A stretch of 64,000 nt of DNA, from the NCBI GenBank assembly GCA_036365455.1, contig JAWQUS010000017.1, positions 8,370,001 through 8,434,000 on the forward strand. The letters run 5' to 3'. Positions within the stretch are counted from its first letter, which is position 1, and each line of letters opens with the position of its first letter. The position numbers and the translations under genes are program-made. This stretch comes from Macrosoma leucophasiata (lineage: Eukaryota; Arthropoda; Insecta; Lepidoptera; Hedylidae). The notes below the pieces were generated by a model. The model was not told the DNA's origin. It worked only from the letters and a program-made list of their open reading frames with translations, and did no database searches. This document shows, piece by piece, positions 1 through 10,839 of this stretch.

Positions 1-775
1 AAACCGCAAGCGAAAGCTAGATAAAAAATAAACCAATAGGGCTAGTACTCGTACTTTCGTGCGCGAGTGTACCGATGCGCGAACACATCCCTTCTACTTT
101 CTTCCAGCGTTCTTTTTACGTGGCGCGACCTATATACTATAATAATAAGCATCTAGGTACGTTCTTACTCACCATTTATTGATCACACAAAGTGGTGGTT
201 TATGCCTTGTTGTTTTTCTATTAAATTTCAAAATCAATATTGTTTGATATTAAAATATTCATAGAGAACCATTAATTATTCTATAAAATTCTATTATTTA
301 AATAAATTTAATACAAGCTTGATAGCTATAGCAATACAGTTAACTTTTAATGCTATAGATTAACTACCCATATTACCTATAATGAATGCCCTTGAATATT
401 AATGCCGATAACGATATAAGGGCAAACACATGCACACTTCACAAACGAAGCCATAACATGGACCCTAAAACTAATGAACTTTGTTATGCAAAGGTTATAA
501 TTTGCAAGCAATCATAGGAATATTAATAATATTATTATTATCCCCTACTTATACCTAGTTGTTATTAACACTTCCATTACAATTTCTTCACATTTTTTCG
601 TATTCTAAACCTTCCTTAGACTTCTGTCTTTTGTGTTCAGCTATTCTCGAGTTTAACTTTTTATTGCTTATTGAAATAAAACAAGTTTTCGGATCTATCT
701 CGCGTATATTAAACTAAAATGATTATATAAAACCTTACTAATTAATAAAAAATCTTAAGTTTACACGCACCAAGC
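1..775. other. No gene recognised; AT-rich left edge
   Basis: No coding region with family similarity is visible here. The first in-window exon of the next gene opens with a splice acceptor at about 971, so this stretch is probably intron or upstream sequence of that gene. No promoter can be assigned. Confidence 0.5.
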
Positions 776-914
776 CTGGGTTGCACCAATATATTTGTTA
801 AAGTTATTGTAACATTTTACGTCCTTCTCTAACTTATAGAAATCTGTTAAAGTTAGAGAAGGACGTGAAATGTTACAATTACTTTAAGTTTAACAAGCAT
901 CTTGGTGCAACCCA
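776..914. mobile_element. Palindromic MITE, CTGGGTTGCACCAA ends
   Basis: The ends are inverted repeats (CTGGGTTGCACCAA and its complement), and the interior is also almost entirely self-complementary: the AGTTAGAGAAGGACGT side at about 853-870 pairs with the matching stretch at about 820-838. The whole 139 bp can fold into one hairpin. A second, shorter copy with the same ends lies at 51,449-51,551. No target duplication is clear. It is non-coding and lies just left of an exon. Confidence 0.8.
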
Positions 915-971
915 GCCTAAGAGTATTGGTAATATTGGTATAATTAACACCAAATTGATCAATCGCCGCAG

Positions 972-3900
972 GTTTGGTGATCAAGCGTCACAACATACGA
1001 ATATGGTGTCACGAATGCGACATGGGGCGGTTGCAGCGGGTCGTGTGGGAGGGGCACGGCTCGCGGCTGCTCAGCGAGGTCTCCAATCAGCCCGTCGTCA
1101 AGCGATTCCTCGAGGCTGTGCCTTACATCATGGTGAGATCGGTTTTTCATATTTTCTTTTCATGCTCAAAGCGAATTGCAAGAACAAGGGTCTATCGTCA
1201 AATATTTGATTGTATAGTAATAATAATATTATTTTATACTTTATCGTACACCAATATCTACAAGAAAGAAACATTTCGACAAAATAAAGCATCATTTGAC
1301 GAAAGATAGTTGTTCTGTTTCTCCCTCCATTGTGGTCCATCCTTGTTCTCCTCTTTATTTCAATTAGGAAATTGATTTGAACTGTTTCAAAGAAATCTGT
1401 TACGTATAATGCACATGTTAGTTAATAATTAATATGATAGGCATATATTATAAAAAAACACAGTCTAAGAACGTATGTATGAATAAATAATGTAGTGATA
1501 GTATTATATTGGACCCTTATTTTACTACCTACCCAGAAAAAAGCACTGGCGAGCGCGCAGCACTACATAACTTGTTGTGTCCTGCATGCTTATCGGTCGC
1601 CCTGACTCCATATTTTAAGGTGACGCTTATCACACTATGCCGAACTTAGTTCGCTGTGTGAGTCACTCTCAGTCTGAACGCCAACCTTAACATGTAATTA
1701 TTGAAAGCGTAAATATATTTTATTATTACGTAAATCTTGTTTTCCACTTACGCTGAGCTCAAAAAACGAGAACCGCTCGATTTGCCTGCTTGGGACTCTA
1801 ACTCCCTGTTTTATATTTCTTCATTCTATCCCTGTAAATAGAGCTCAAACAGTGTACCTACGTATACTCCTGCTTGATTCTATAGCTATATATAACGAAA
1901 TTAAAAGGAAAGCTATCACACTTAAGTTGGCTTTACAAGTTAATACTTGAAAATTTCAAACAACTCCATGGAAAATATTTACTTATTTTTTCATTATATT
2001 ATCAAAACCTAAAAATTACGGAACTCTACACTGGACGTGGCCTGATTCGCACTTGACCGGTTTTTTTTTTGTTGGATTTGCAGTTGCGTAAAAACTTTTT
2101 TTTATGTAATGGTAGTGGCAAACAAGTATGCAGTTCACATCGATGTTAAGTGAAGACTGCAGCCTATAGACACTTACACAAAGACCAAGGTCAAAATGCA
2201 GATACGTTACCACTCCTGAGGCCTAAGGTGTTATGCCCCTGTGCCGGAAATTACAGGGCCGTACATTACCACTTCACCGGAACACGATAGTGCTGAACAC
2301 TACCATTTCGCGGCAAGTATATTTGATAATGCCTACGCCCGCGAGCTCCGTCACTGGAGCTCTACCACCAGTTAAAATTAAGCAAAGAATATTTAAGCAA
2401 ATCTGTCAATGATAAAGTTTTCTTGTTTTAGAATAGAATAGAATCATATAATGCAGGCAAGTAGGGCTCATATCATACTAGTTAAAAATAAAATTATATG
2501 AATACTATACATTATAAATAAATCTTAAACACTGACATCGAATCACTGGTTTATTTCTGAGGCGTTCGTCTCGACTCCTAAAAACTGTTTTTCTGGAACT
2601 GGGTTAAAGTTTGAATATCTAATTTTTATTTATCCTTAATATTATCTTTATTCCAGAACACAATACGCGACACCCATAACGCTGTGATACAAAATGATCT
2701 GGAAGGTCTCATGAAACTCACCGCGGATCCAATACCACCCCAGGCGCTGTCCAGCAGAGATCCTAATAACTTGACGGTTACTCACAAGGTGACTTATACC
2801 CATTAATTAAAATTATCTCTTGAATTTCGGTCGAAATTCAATGCAATAGGTTGTAATAGTTTAAGATCCCACTGCAGAATCATTTCGTTCATCCAGATAT
2901 GCTACAAACCTAATTTTTACGTATATTTATAATCTAGAAAATATTATAAATATACGTAAACTGCCTCGGTAGCCTAGTGGTAGCAGGCCACTACTACTAC
3001 GCTGAGGTCCTGGGTTCTATTCCCGGGTAGGGGGTTATCAGAGATAATGGTGAAAAAGCCTTTGTCTCTGGTTCTATTGGGATTTTTCCATTTTCTAGAA
3101 ATTTCCCAGTACCTCAAAGTTTGGTAATGTGCCCGGAGATGTCAACAGGCTCGCCACCTGTTACATGGGCCAAAACGTAACCGGCGAATCGTGGGTGTTT
3201 GCATGTATGCTTGAATGCATGCATTTACCTCTGCCTACCCCTTCGGGGATTACAGGCGTGAAGTTACGTTTTTAGAAAATATATAATATATCCTCTAAGT
3301 TGCCTATCAAAAATTGGCCGCAAGTATTTTTTTATATTTTTTTTTGAAATATTTTTTTTACTTGTTTTTTCAATAAAATAACTACTATTTCACGGTAAAA
3401 TGTATAAAGACTCTAAAAAATCACGGCTGCCGTTGCGTACTTGGCCGCTCCTACATATTGTCGTTCCGCCCCGATAACTTTTTACGTTCATAACGTACGA
3501 GTACATGAATTATTTATAGATCAAATTAAAGCATTTTTTTTTCATTATGATGATATACGGGCGCCAAATAAAAACGGCTGGTTGTCAAAAATAAAATAAT
3601 TAAATTAATAAATATGCGTAAAAATTAGGTTTGCAGCATATCTGGATGAACGAAATTACTATGCAGTGGGATCCTTACCCATAAGTTATTGAACATTATT
3701 GAATGTTGTACAGTAGCGACTGCGCGATTAGATGAGGAATGAGCAATCTCACTACAAGGTGGAACAACGGTCTTGGACTCGGTCGTATAACTGAATCAGT
3801 TTTATCCTCATTTAATAAAGACTTAAATCAAGACAAATCAAGTTATTTTCAAGAGACAAAAAGATTCAGATAAACGGTTTAGCCGATGGATGGGGTGCTG

Positions 3901-6900
3901 GGCAACAGCAATTATAAAGCATTCCAAGAACAATCGCTGTACACTGTAATGTATGCCCGCATATTAACTTTCATAGATGCAAAACAAATTAGGCTTCAGA
4001 GGTGGCAATGCATCTGTTTATTGGCCTGCGGTTTTTGTATGTATCTTCACGCCAGGTCCCTAACGGGGTAGGCAGAGAGTGAAGATGTGCGGTTTTTGTG
4101 TAGATGTCTAATAAATCTATAGGCTGCAGTCGTCACCATAGACGTGAACTGTATGTTTTTTGTCACGATCATTGCCTAAAAAGTTTTCTAGTCAACAGTG
4201 GACGACTTTTATGACAATAGTAATGACAATGAATAAAAACATAGAAATGTACATTTTTTCAGGCCGCGGGACTGGGTCACGGTGGAATGTTGAAATATAT
4301 AATAGAAAGGTATCCTCAAGGTATAAACGACGTAGACAATGATGGAAGAACTCCTCTACACTACGCCGCTACAGTAAAAGATGATCAGCATACATTTAAC
4401 ACTCTTGTCAGTTTTGGAGCAGATGAAAGTGCTGTCGATAATGTAGGTATCGTAAAATCCGAATTAAGGATGCTTTACTCCTGAATAGTTATTGTTCGAG
4501 GTACCTAACTTCAAACATACTTAAAAATGTAAATGAATACATTGAATATCCTACTGAAATGTTACTATATTAACACAATTCTGATAATTCTCTACGAAAT
4601 TTTACATTTCATTTAAGTTTCAAATAAGATTTTCAGTGACAATCTCGGAATTTGATGACGGGTTCAAAATGCTTTCTATTTTATTATTATTATAATAATA
4701 TATTTATTATTTTTTATAATAATATGAGACCCAAAAACATTACTGGTGGTGAATAATGAGTATGAATGCATGCATTCATGCGTACATATTTGTCTACCTA
4801 GATTAATCTGTCTTCAGATTAATTCGAGCATGAATTTATGTTTTATTCTGGTCAAAAATTCGTTAAAATATCCTTTTTTTTGTACAAATCTCTGCAAATC
4901 AAATCGGAACAATAAAATCGAAAAACATAAAATCATACGGTAGGTGTTTACAGAGATACTGAAACCATGCTATTATTATAACCATATTTGTTTTTTAGAA
5001 AAACAAAACGCCAGCATATTACATCAATAGACCTCAGGAAATAGATAAGAATTTATTGAAAGTACTGCCAGAAGCACCCAGAACTCCATCTAGTGCGTAC
5101 CCATCAAATTGGGACTGGAAACTCTTAGATAATGAATTCATAGCTGATTTAAATAAAAAACATCGAAAGAAACACCTAAGAGCATCTAATGAAAATATTT
5201 CATCTAAAAATAATACTAGCACAATCTCCGAAAGTATAGGAAATCACATAAATACGATGAAAGGAAGCAGTACGCATGAACTGATAAATAATTTACCCGA
5301 GCTAGAAGAAATGGAGAAAACTAACGACATTAAAAATGACGCTGAGATTGAGTCTAAAGAGGTGAGAATTGCATGATACTTCATAGATTTTATCATTAAT
5401 TTGCAGTGCTTTTTGATAAACATTTGCATGAAATTTAATTTTGCGTTTTAGGACGTTGAAGTTGTAGAAGAAAATGAAGTCAACCAAAATCAAGAGCAAG
5501 AAAACGAGGAGACTAATGACGCTACTGAAGAGAAATCTGAAGAACAGCATGAAAATGAAGAACAAGCTGAACAATCTAACGATTTAGAAAATGATGAAAA
5601 AAGTAACATTGACGATAATGAAATTAAACACAGCGATGATGAACAAGAAGAAAATATGCATGAAAATAATAAAGATGAAGAACAAAGTAATGGTAAAATA
5701 CACAACGACGAAGAAATCGGTGAAAATAACCAAGAACTTACTAACAATGAAAACGACACCGATAATATAGATGAAGAAAAAGATCATTCTGAAAACGAAA
5801 ATGCAACTGAAATCCAAACGAATGATGATGAACAAATAAAACAAGACATGGATTCCGTCATTGATAAGGAAAATCTATACAGCATATCAAATAATAATAC
5901 AAAAGATGAAAATGCCGATGACTCCATAAACCATAATGGCGATAGTAACACTTTGCAAGAAAACGGCCATTATAATGATGTTATAGAAAATCATAGTAAA
6001 TTTTCGAATGATGAACCGAGAGAAATACAGAACGCAGTTCATAATGTATTAAATACTGAAAATATTACAGCAGAAGACATAGACGCAGCATCAACTGAAG
6101 GTAATAACAATGGTGCAGATAATGAAGACGATGATGACGTACAAGCACAAGGAGATACTATTACAGAACATATTGAACACAGTGATATTCGTATTAAAAG
6201 CGCTACTGACGTATACAGCAGAGGGAGTGCCAAGAAAGGTACTTCTTCTGGCTCGGTATATGAAAGTATTTAGATATATTATTATAGTCATAGTTATTTA
6301 TAAAATATATGGGGGTCCCTGACGAGTTCAACATTTTTGATTGTTTTGCTAATTAAGGAAACCTCACCAGCGGCCGAAATACACAAGAAAGTCTAATCGA
6401 AGGAATTATTAACAGTGAAGCTGAACAGGATTCACAAGATGCAAGTATAACACGAAGACAGGGATCGGTTCACGGAGACATACTGATTGTTGTAAGTATT
6501 ATCATTCATATGAACCGTATAACCATACGTGCGGCAAATAAAGGTAAAGGAATAATTAGACCGTTGTGGTGTTCTTAGAATAGAAGTATCATTGTAGCAC
6601 TGTGTACTTTGCACAGACACGTAAAACCACTGTTGTGGATTGATTTGCCAGCTTTTTAGGTTATATGTTCAAATACAATTTAGTCTGCCAATGCCTTTTC
6701 ACTGTCGTCGGAGTAAATCTCATGTATCGCTGTTAATATATTTTTTAATGTTACACAGGATAATGAAATAGATCCAGAAGTGACAGATTTAATAAATACA
6801 ACGAACATGGAAATGTTAGCTACATTAGTTTTAAACGGTGAAGGGTCCAGATTAATTGGCAGGCGTTCAGGAAATTCAGAGTTACAGGCGTTTTTAGAAA

Positions 6901-9305
6901 ATGTCCCGACATATATGGTAATTATATAATAAAGATACTCTTTTACTTTGAACCAGTATCAAACATTTTGTTAATAACATAATGCTCACCTAAATTATAA
7001 TTTCAGCAAAAAATCAATAGAGTTCATGTGGCAGCCAGGGAAGGCAATATAAGAGACTTGCAAGCCGCTCTAGATAGAAGGAAATTTGCAATAGCGCGTG
7101 ATCCTATTTCACCAAATGGTGCCACTCCTTTACACGTCGCGACGGTGTATGGGAAAACAAATATAATGAAGTATTTAGGAGGAAGGTTTGTTTCATTAAA
7201 TTGCTGTTACTTGATATTGCAATTTAATTATTGAACAGAGGTAAAATACTAGTCTAAATTCTAAATGCCTCAGTTCGATGCCTGAGTTGAAAAAACTGTC
7301 AAGTTGTGTTTTTCCTATTGAAAATATTCTTAATCGAAGAAAATTCAAGCAAATAGTACTTTTAAATGATATCTATGACGTTTTATTGATAATGTTCTTC
7401 ATCACAGATTTCCGGAAACCCTATCTGCAGTTGATTTTGAGGGAAGAACCGCATTGCATTATGCTGCAGTGTTACCTGACAACGGTCATTACTACAACTT
7501 GCTGCAGCAACTAGGTGCTAATTCGAAGGATTTGGACGATGTAAATATGATAACATTTTATTGTAGGTATAATTAAATTATTACGCATTTAGGAGGCACA
7601 TATGGATAATGTCAGATAAAACTGTAATATGTACAATCTGTTCAATAGATGAAATATTTCATGAAGGCAATCCAATGATTGTTTAATTTTATATATTTTT
7701 AGAATGGACATTCAGCTGAAGAATATTATACAAATCCTAGTTTGCTTCCATATAATCAACTTTTGTCAGACTATGGTATTGACCAAGAATCCGCTCGTGA
7801 AATGTTATCTGACAAAGGTATGTACAGGACGTATTATCAAGATATGATTTTTTGAATTCTTAATAAGTAGTAATAAGTATTCCAAACTGACGTGTCTTTA
7901 TTAATGTGTTTTAAATGTTTTAACATGCGTATGTATAGTTCCCGAGGATCGGGTTTCATCGCGACGTATTCTAAATACTCCAGAAGCCTTGGACACCCTA
8001 GAGCGCTGCTATCGTCTTCTAGTATCAGCCAGACCAAGCCGAACTCCACTCTCTGCCTCCTCCAATAAGGCAGCTCCACCGGTTGTACTCAGCAGATTTA
8101 TGAGGAAACCCATATTTGATTTGATAAAACACAGGGTTACAAAATTAGATCATGACCTATTTGATGTGATATGGCCTGCAGTGAAAAAGTTACCTGATAA
8201 TAGAAATGTTATTCAGATTGTCGAAGAAGATTTTCCCGGGGGCATCACGGCTCCTGATTACTATGTTTACGAAGTTTTTGCTGAATTTCTGATACCACTT
8301 ATTAAAGATCTTCATAATATAAATATTCACTCAGAGATACCTATTCATCCCATATCTGATTTCATTAAAGACAAACCATTTCAGGTTCCAACTGAACCTC
8401 TTGTAGAATTAAATATTGATCCAAGTGATGAATTTGTGCTTTCTGGTACAATTGAATGTTCGAGAAATTTGGCAGGTTTTGAATTACCTCTCAACCTTAA
8501 AATTGGGAAGTTAGAAAGTATTGAAAGGATTTTAACAACCATTCTAATGCAAGATAAATTTGCTAAATTTATTGAACAATTAAGCCCCGAATCGGAACAA
8601 AAAGGAGGCAATTATTACACGCTAAATGAGGTTATGGAAAAACCTTCTGAAGTATGTGCTACATTGGCTTCTTCGGGGCTGTTAATTGCTCTTTGTGACA
8701 GAGATGAAATTGACGACAGCGCTCGTCTGCATGGAAAACATTGGCCCTACGGACGAGGCGTTTATGTCAGCGACGATAAAACTTTTGCGGTATGGATTAA
8801 TATTCATGATCATTTGCGAGTTTTAATATCAACTCCTTTAGATTCACCCGGTGAAATTGGGCTACCTTTCAGTAAACTATCTTCTATTATGACTTATCTA
8901 CATGAAAGGATTGATTTTGTATGGGATGATAAACTTGGACACTTGTCGAGCAGGCCAACATTCTTAGGAGCCGGAATTCGTTTCAGTCTGATTGTGAATT
9001 TTCCCGGTCTTGCCAAGGATTCCGAAAATATGAAACACTTGTGTGCTATGAGAGGACTACAATACAGGGAAACGTTGAGTGCAGATATCGCTAGAATTAG
9101 TAATTATCAATGCCTAAGTATGACTGAAACTAATTGTTTTAATGACTTTGCTACAGCTACTTCCAATCTACTACATTTGGAGAAAGATTTGTCAATGCAT
9201 AATTCGCCCCATATTGGCACAATGATATCAAATATTTTTAGAAGAAAGAGAAGCAGTATGATGGATTTAGAAAGTCCATCCAAAGAACCTTATTTTAAAC
9301 ATTAG
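972..9305 (+). CDS. Ankyrin-repeat protein with C-terminal arginine-kinase-like (pseudoenzyme) domain, 5' partial
   Basis: Eleven exons can be joined in phase: 972-1132, 2657-2788, 4263-4442, 4999-5361, 5452-6265, 6358-6491, 6759-6917, 7007-7185, 7408-7540, 7703-7817 and 7939-9305, giving 1,244 residues plus stop. The N-terminus is not seen. Residues about 15-170 form one ankyrin module (DGRTPLHYAA), 279-549 are an Asp/Glu/Asn-rich linker, and about 600-770 form a second module (NGATPLHVA, EGRTALHYAA). Residues about 845-1200 match the ATP:guanido phosphotransferase fold: WPYGRGVY, DHLRV and RPTFLGAGIR are recognisable. In true arginine kinases the catalytic Cys lies just before PTNLGT; here that position is Arg. 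The two phosphate-binding Arg of the STRVR segment are also gone (SGTIE). It is therefore probably catalytically dead, with a scaffold or regulatory role. A likely polyadenylation signal lies near 9,698. Domain identity is strong; function is unknown. Confidence 0.85.
1133..2656 (+). other. Intron 1 of the ankyrin/kinase-like gene, with repeat remains
   Basis: It is bounded by ATG|GTGAGA and TTCCAG. The part at 1,540-1,740, with AGTCACTCTCAGTCTGAACG, is more GC-rich than its surroundings and may be an old solo LTR, but its ends are not clear. Positions 2,018-2,060 match the 3' end of the repeat at 56,120-56,730 (ACGGAACTCT ... CTTGACCGG). A SINE-like repeat follows at 2,098-2,372. Confidence 0.5.
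2098..2372 (-). repeat. Dispersed poly(A)-ended retroposon, copy 1
   Basis: The plus strand reads poly-T, then ATGTAATGGTAGTGGCAAAC, and ends in GGAGCTCTACCACCAGT. The element is therefore oriented on the minus strand with a poly(A) 3' end. Near-full copies lie at 23,733-24,018, 34,554-34,863 and 59,160-59,331 plus 62,318-62,408. Its 5' end contains the palindrome GAGCTCC...GGAGCTC. The layout resembles widespread lepidopteran non-LTR-derived repeats. It is non-coding. Confidence 0.8.
2865..3673. mobile_element. DNA element with about 65-bp terminal inverted repeats
   Basis: The left end at 2,865-2,931 and the right end at 3,609-3,673 are inverted copies, running from GATCCCACTGCA through CCAGATATGCT to CTAATTTTTACG with few differences. 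Another hairpin (TACGTATATTTATAAT) sits just inside the left end at about 2,918-2,960. No target duplication is obvious and no transposase ORF is present. A tRNA-type SINE occupies 2,958-3,275. The element lies in intron 2 of the ankyrin/kinase-like gene. Confidence 0.75.
2958..3275 (+). mobile_element. tRNA-derived SINE nested in the inverted-repeat element
   Basis: The head has A-box-like TAGCCTAGTGG and B-box-like GGGTTCTATTCCC spaced as in a tRNA gene. The body contains GTGCCCGGAGATGTCAACAG, and the tail is GCCTACCCCTTCGGGGATTA. Inverted fragments of the same family occur at about 10,090-10,310 and 37,770-37,890. Confidence 0.75.
3985..4150 (+). repeat. Old fragments of the dispersed retroposons
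   Basis: GAGGTGGCAATGCATCTG and the stretch from TAGGCTGCAGTCGTCACC to TGAACTGTATG match the poly(A)-ended retroposon in the opposite orientation to the copy at 2,098. Between them lies CTAACGGGGTAGGCAGAG, a piece shared with 15,935-15,980. They are badly decayed, in intron 2 of the ankyrin/kinase-like gene. Confidence 0.55.
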
Positions 9306-9749
9306 ATTTTTTTACTTTCAACCTATCCTTTTTTATCAGTATTTCAGATAATAGTAAATTATATCGTGAATATTTTAGATTTCTTATTATTTAGATTTAG
9401 GATTGAATGTTGGAAAGACTTAAGTGTGCTGGATGGATTAGCAAGCTGATGAGCATAAATCAGATTCAGTTCTTCAAAAAAGTTTAGGTTAGTACTAAAA
9501 GCTGGTAGCAATATTTACTTGTTGGTAGTTGTGTGAGTTCGCGTTTTCGTGTGGAAATTTAACAAAGTAACAACGTGTTTGCAAAACATTCACGCTTTAA
9601 CACTAGCAATCTTGTGTTCCAAAAAGTAGTTTTACTCATTTACTGTTAACTGCACTTCAAGCCACTTTTGTCTTTCCAACATTTTATTATATTTAAAATA
9701 AATATATAGTTATTTGCCTTAAACATTAATTTAATAGGTATATATTTAG

Positions 9750-9960
9750 ACGACCCGTTTAGTCCAACGGTGTAAGACGACCGTTTGATTCGAAGGGTCG
9801 CGGTTTCGATCCCCGCACCGGGACAAATATTTGAATGGTCTACAAATATTTGTTTCGGGTCTGCGTGTTACTGTAGGTATGTGTTGTGTGTGTACAACGG
9901 CATCCACGACACAGGTTTATACCTAGTGTAGGGCTGTGAGTATACGCGTATTTATTTATT
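9750..9960 (+). mobile_element. tRNA-headed SINE (CGACCCGTTTAGTCC family), copy 1
   Basis: The tRNA-like head carries a B-box (GGTTTCGATCCCCGCACCGG). It is followed by the body ATATTTGTTTCGGGTCTG and the tail TGTGAGTATACGCGTATTT with a TTTA simple repeat. Good copies lie at 14,510-14,740, 21,235-21,400 and 56,855-57,070. Decayed ones lie near 14,880-15,075, 22,290-22,320 and 29,035-29,130. Confidence 0.85.
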
Positions 9961-10087
9961 TATTATATACGAGTATATTCTGTTATAAAACAACCTACTT
10001 ATTTGCTGAACAATTTGTGTTGATAAGTTTTAGCTACATTAGATTGATATTCTAATGAAGCTAAAGCTTGTAAATTATTTTCTCTTT

Positions 10088-10310
10088 TCATGAATAAAAA
10101 ACGTAACTACACGCTTGTACTCCCTGAAGGTGTAGGCAAAGGTAGATATAAATATACGCCATACATACAAACCCCCACAATTCGCTGTTTACGTTATGTT
10201 CCATGCAACAGATGGCGAGCCTATTGTCATCTTCAACCACATTAACAAACTCCGAGGGTAGCACTGGGAGACAAAATGGAAAATTCCCAGTCGGTAGCAC
10301 TAGAAATAAT
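10088..10310 (-). mobile_element. Inverted SINE fragment related to the copy at 2,958
   Basis: The complement of this stretch matches the 3' two thirds of the SINE at 2,958-3,275, including the GGCGAGCCTATTGTCATC and CTCCCTGAAGGTGTAGGCA portions. It is diverged and has no intact tRNA head. Confidence 0.65.
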
Positions 10311-10839
10311 GGATAATACGCCTAACCTTAGCGTAGCAGTAGTGAAAATACAATAAATTAATTAATCATGTAATTCACAAAAAATAGATTTTTCTATGTT
10401 TCCTTAATTAATTAACACATTTCGATAAAGGAGTCTTCTGTTATAATTAAAATCGTTACGTTAAGTTAACTCGTATACTTTTGATGAAAATTTGTCTTGC
10501 CAGAACTGCGAATTTCAAAAAGACTGAACTATTTTATCTTGGTCTCATATAATAGACAGACTGTTCTAATAATATCGCCTAAGCCTGGTTAACTCAAGGG
10601 ATCGTGCTTCATTTGGTCAATTATCGGTCATAGTTAATCGATAAAAAACGTAGGTATCAATTATGACTGCCGCGTGTAAATGACCTTCCCGTTTGTTCGT
10701 ATCAAAATAGCCGATTCATGCTACCACCCACACAGGTGTTTGTTGTACATTTTTATATAGCTTACACACATCAGGTTAAGTTAGCCTCACACTGCTACTA
10801 TCGAAGGCCGTGACGTTGAATAATTGATCGATTTCAGGC

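Larger units (their letters stand above)
9306..10839. other. Intergenic: 3' UTR of the first ankyrin gene, two SINEs, upstream region of the second
   Basis: A poly(A) signal (AATAAATATATAG) lies near 9,698. SINEs occupy 9,750-9,960 and about 10,090-10,310. The remainder up to 10,839 is AT-rich and shows no gene. The second ankyrin gene's ATG is preceded directly by a splice-acceptor-like TTTCAG, so a non-coding upstream exon is possible. Confidence 0.5.

Noticed and set aside
1540..1740. Solo LTR of a gypsy-type element
   Set aside because: Composition is suggestive, but I could not find TG/CA ends or a target duplication.
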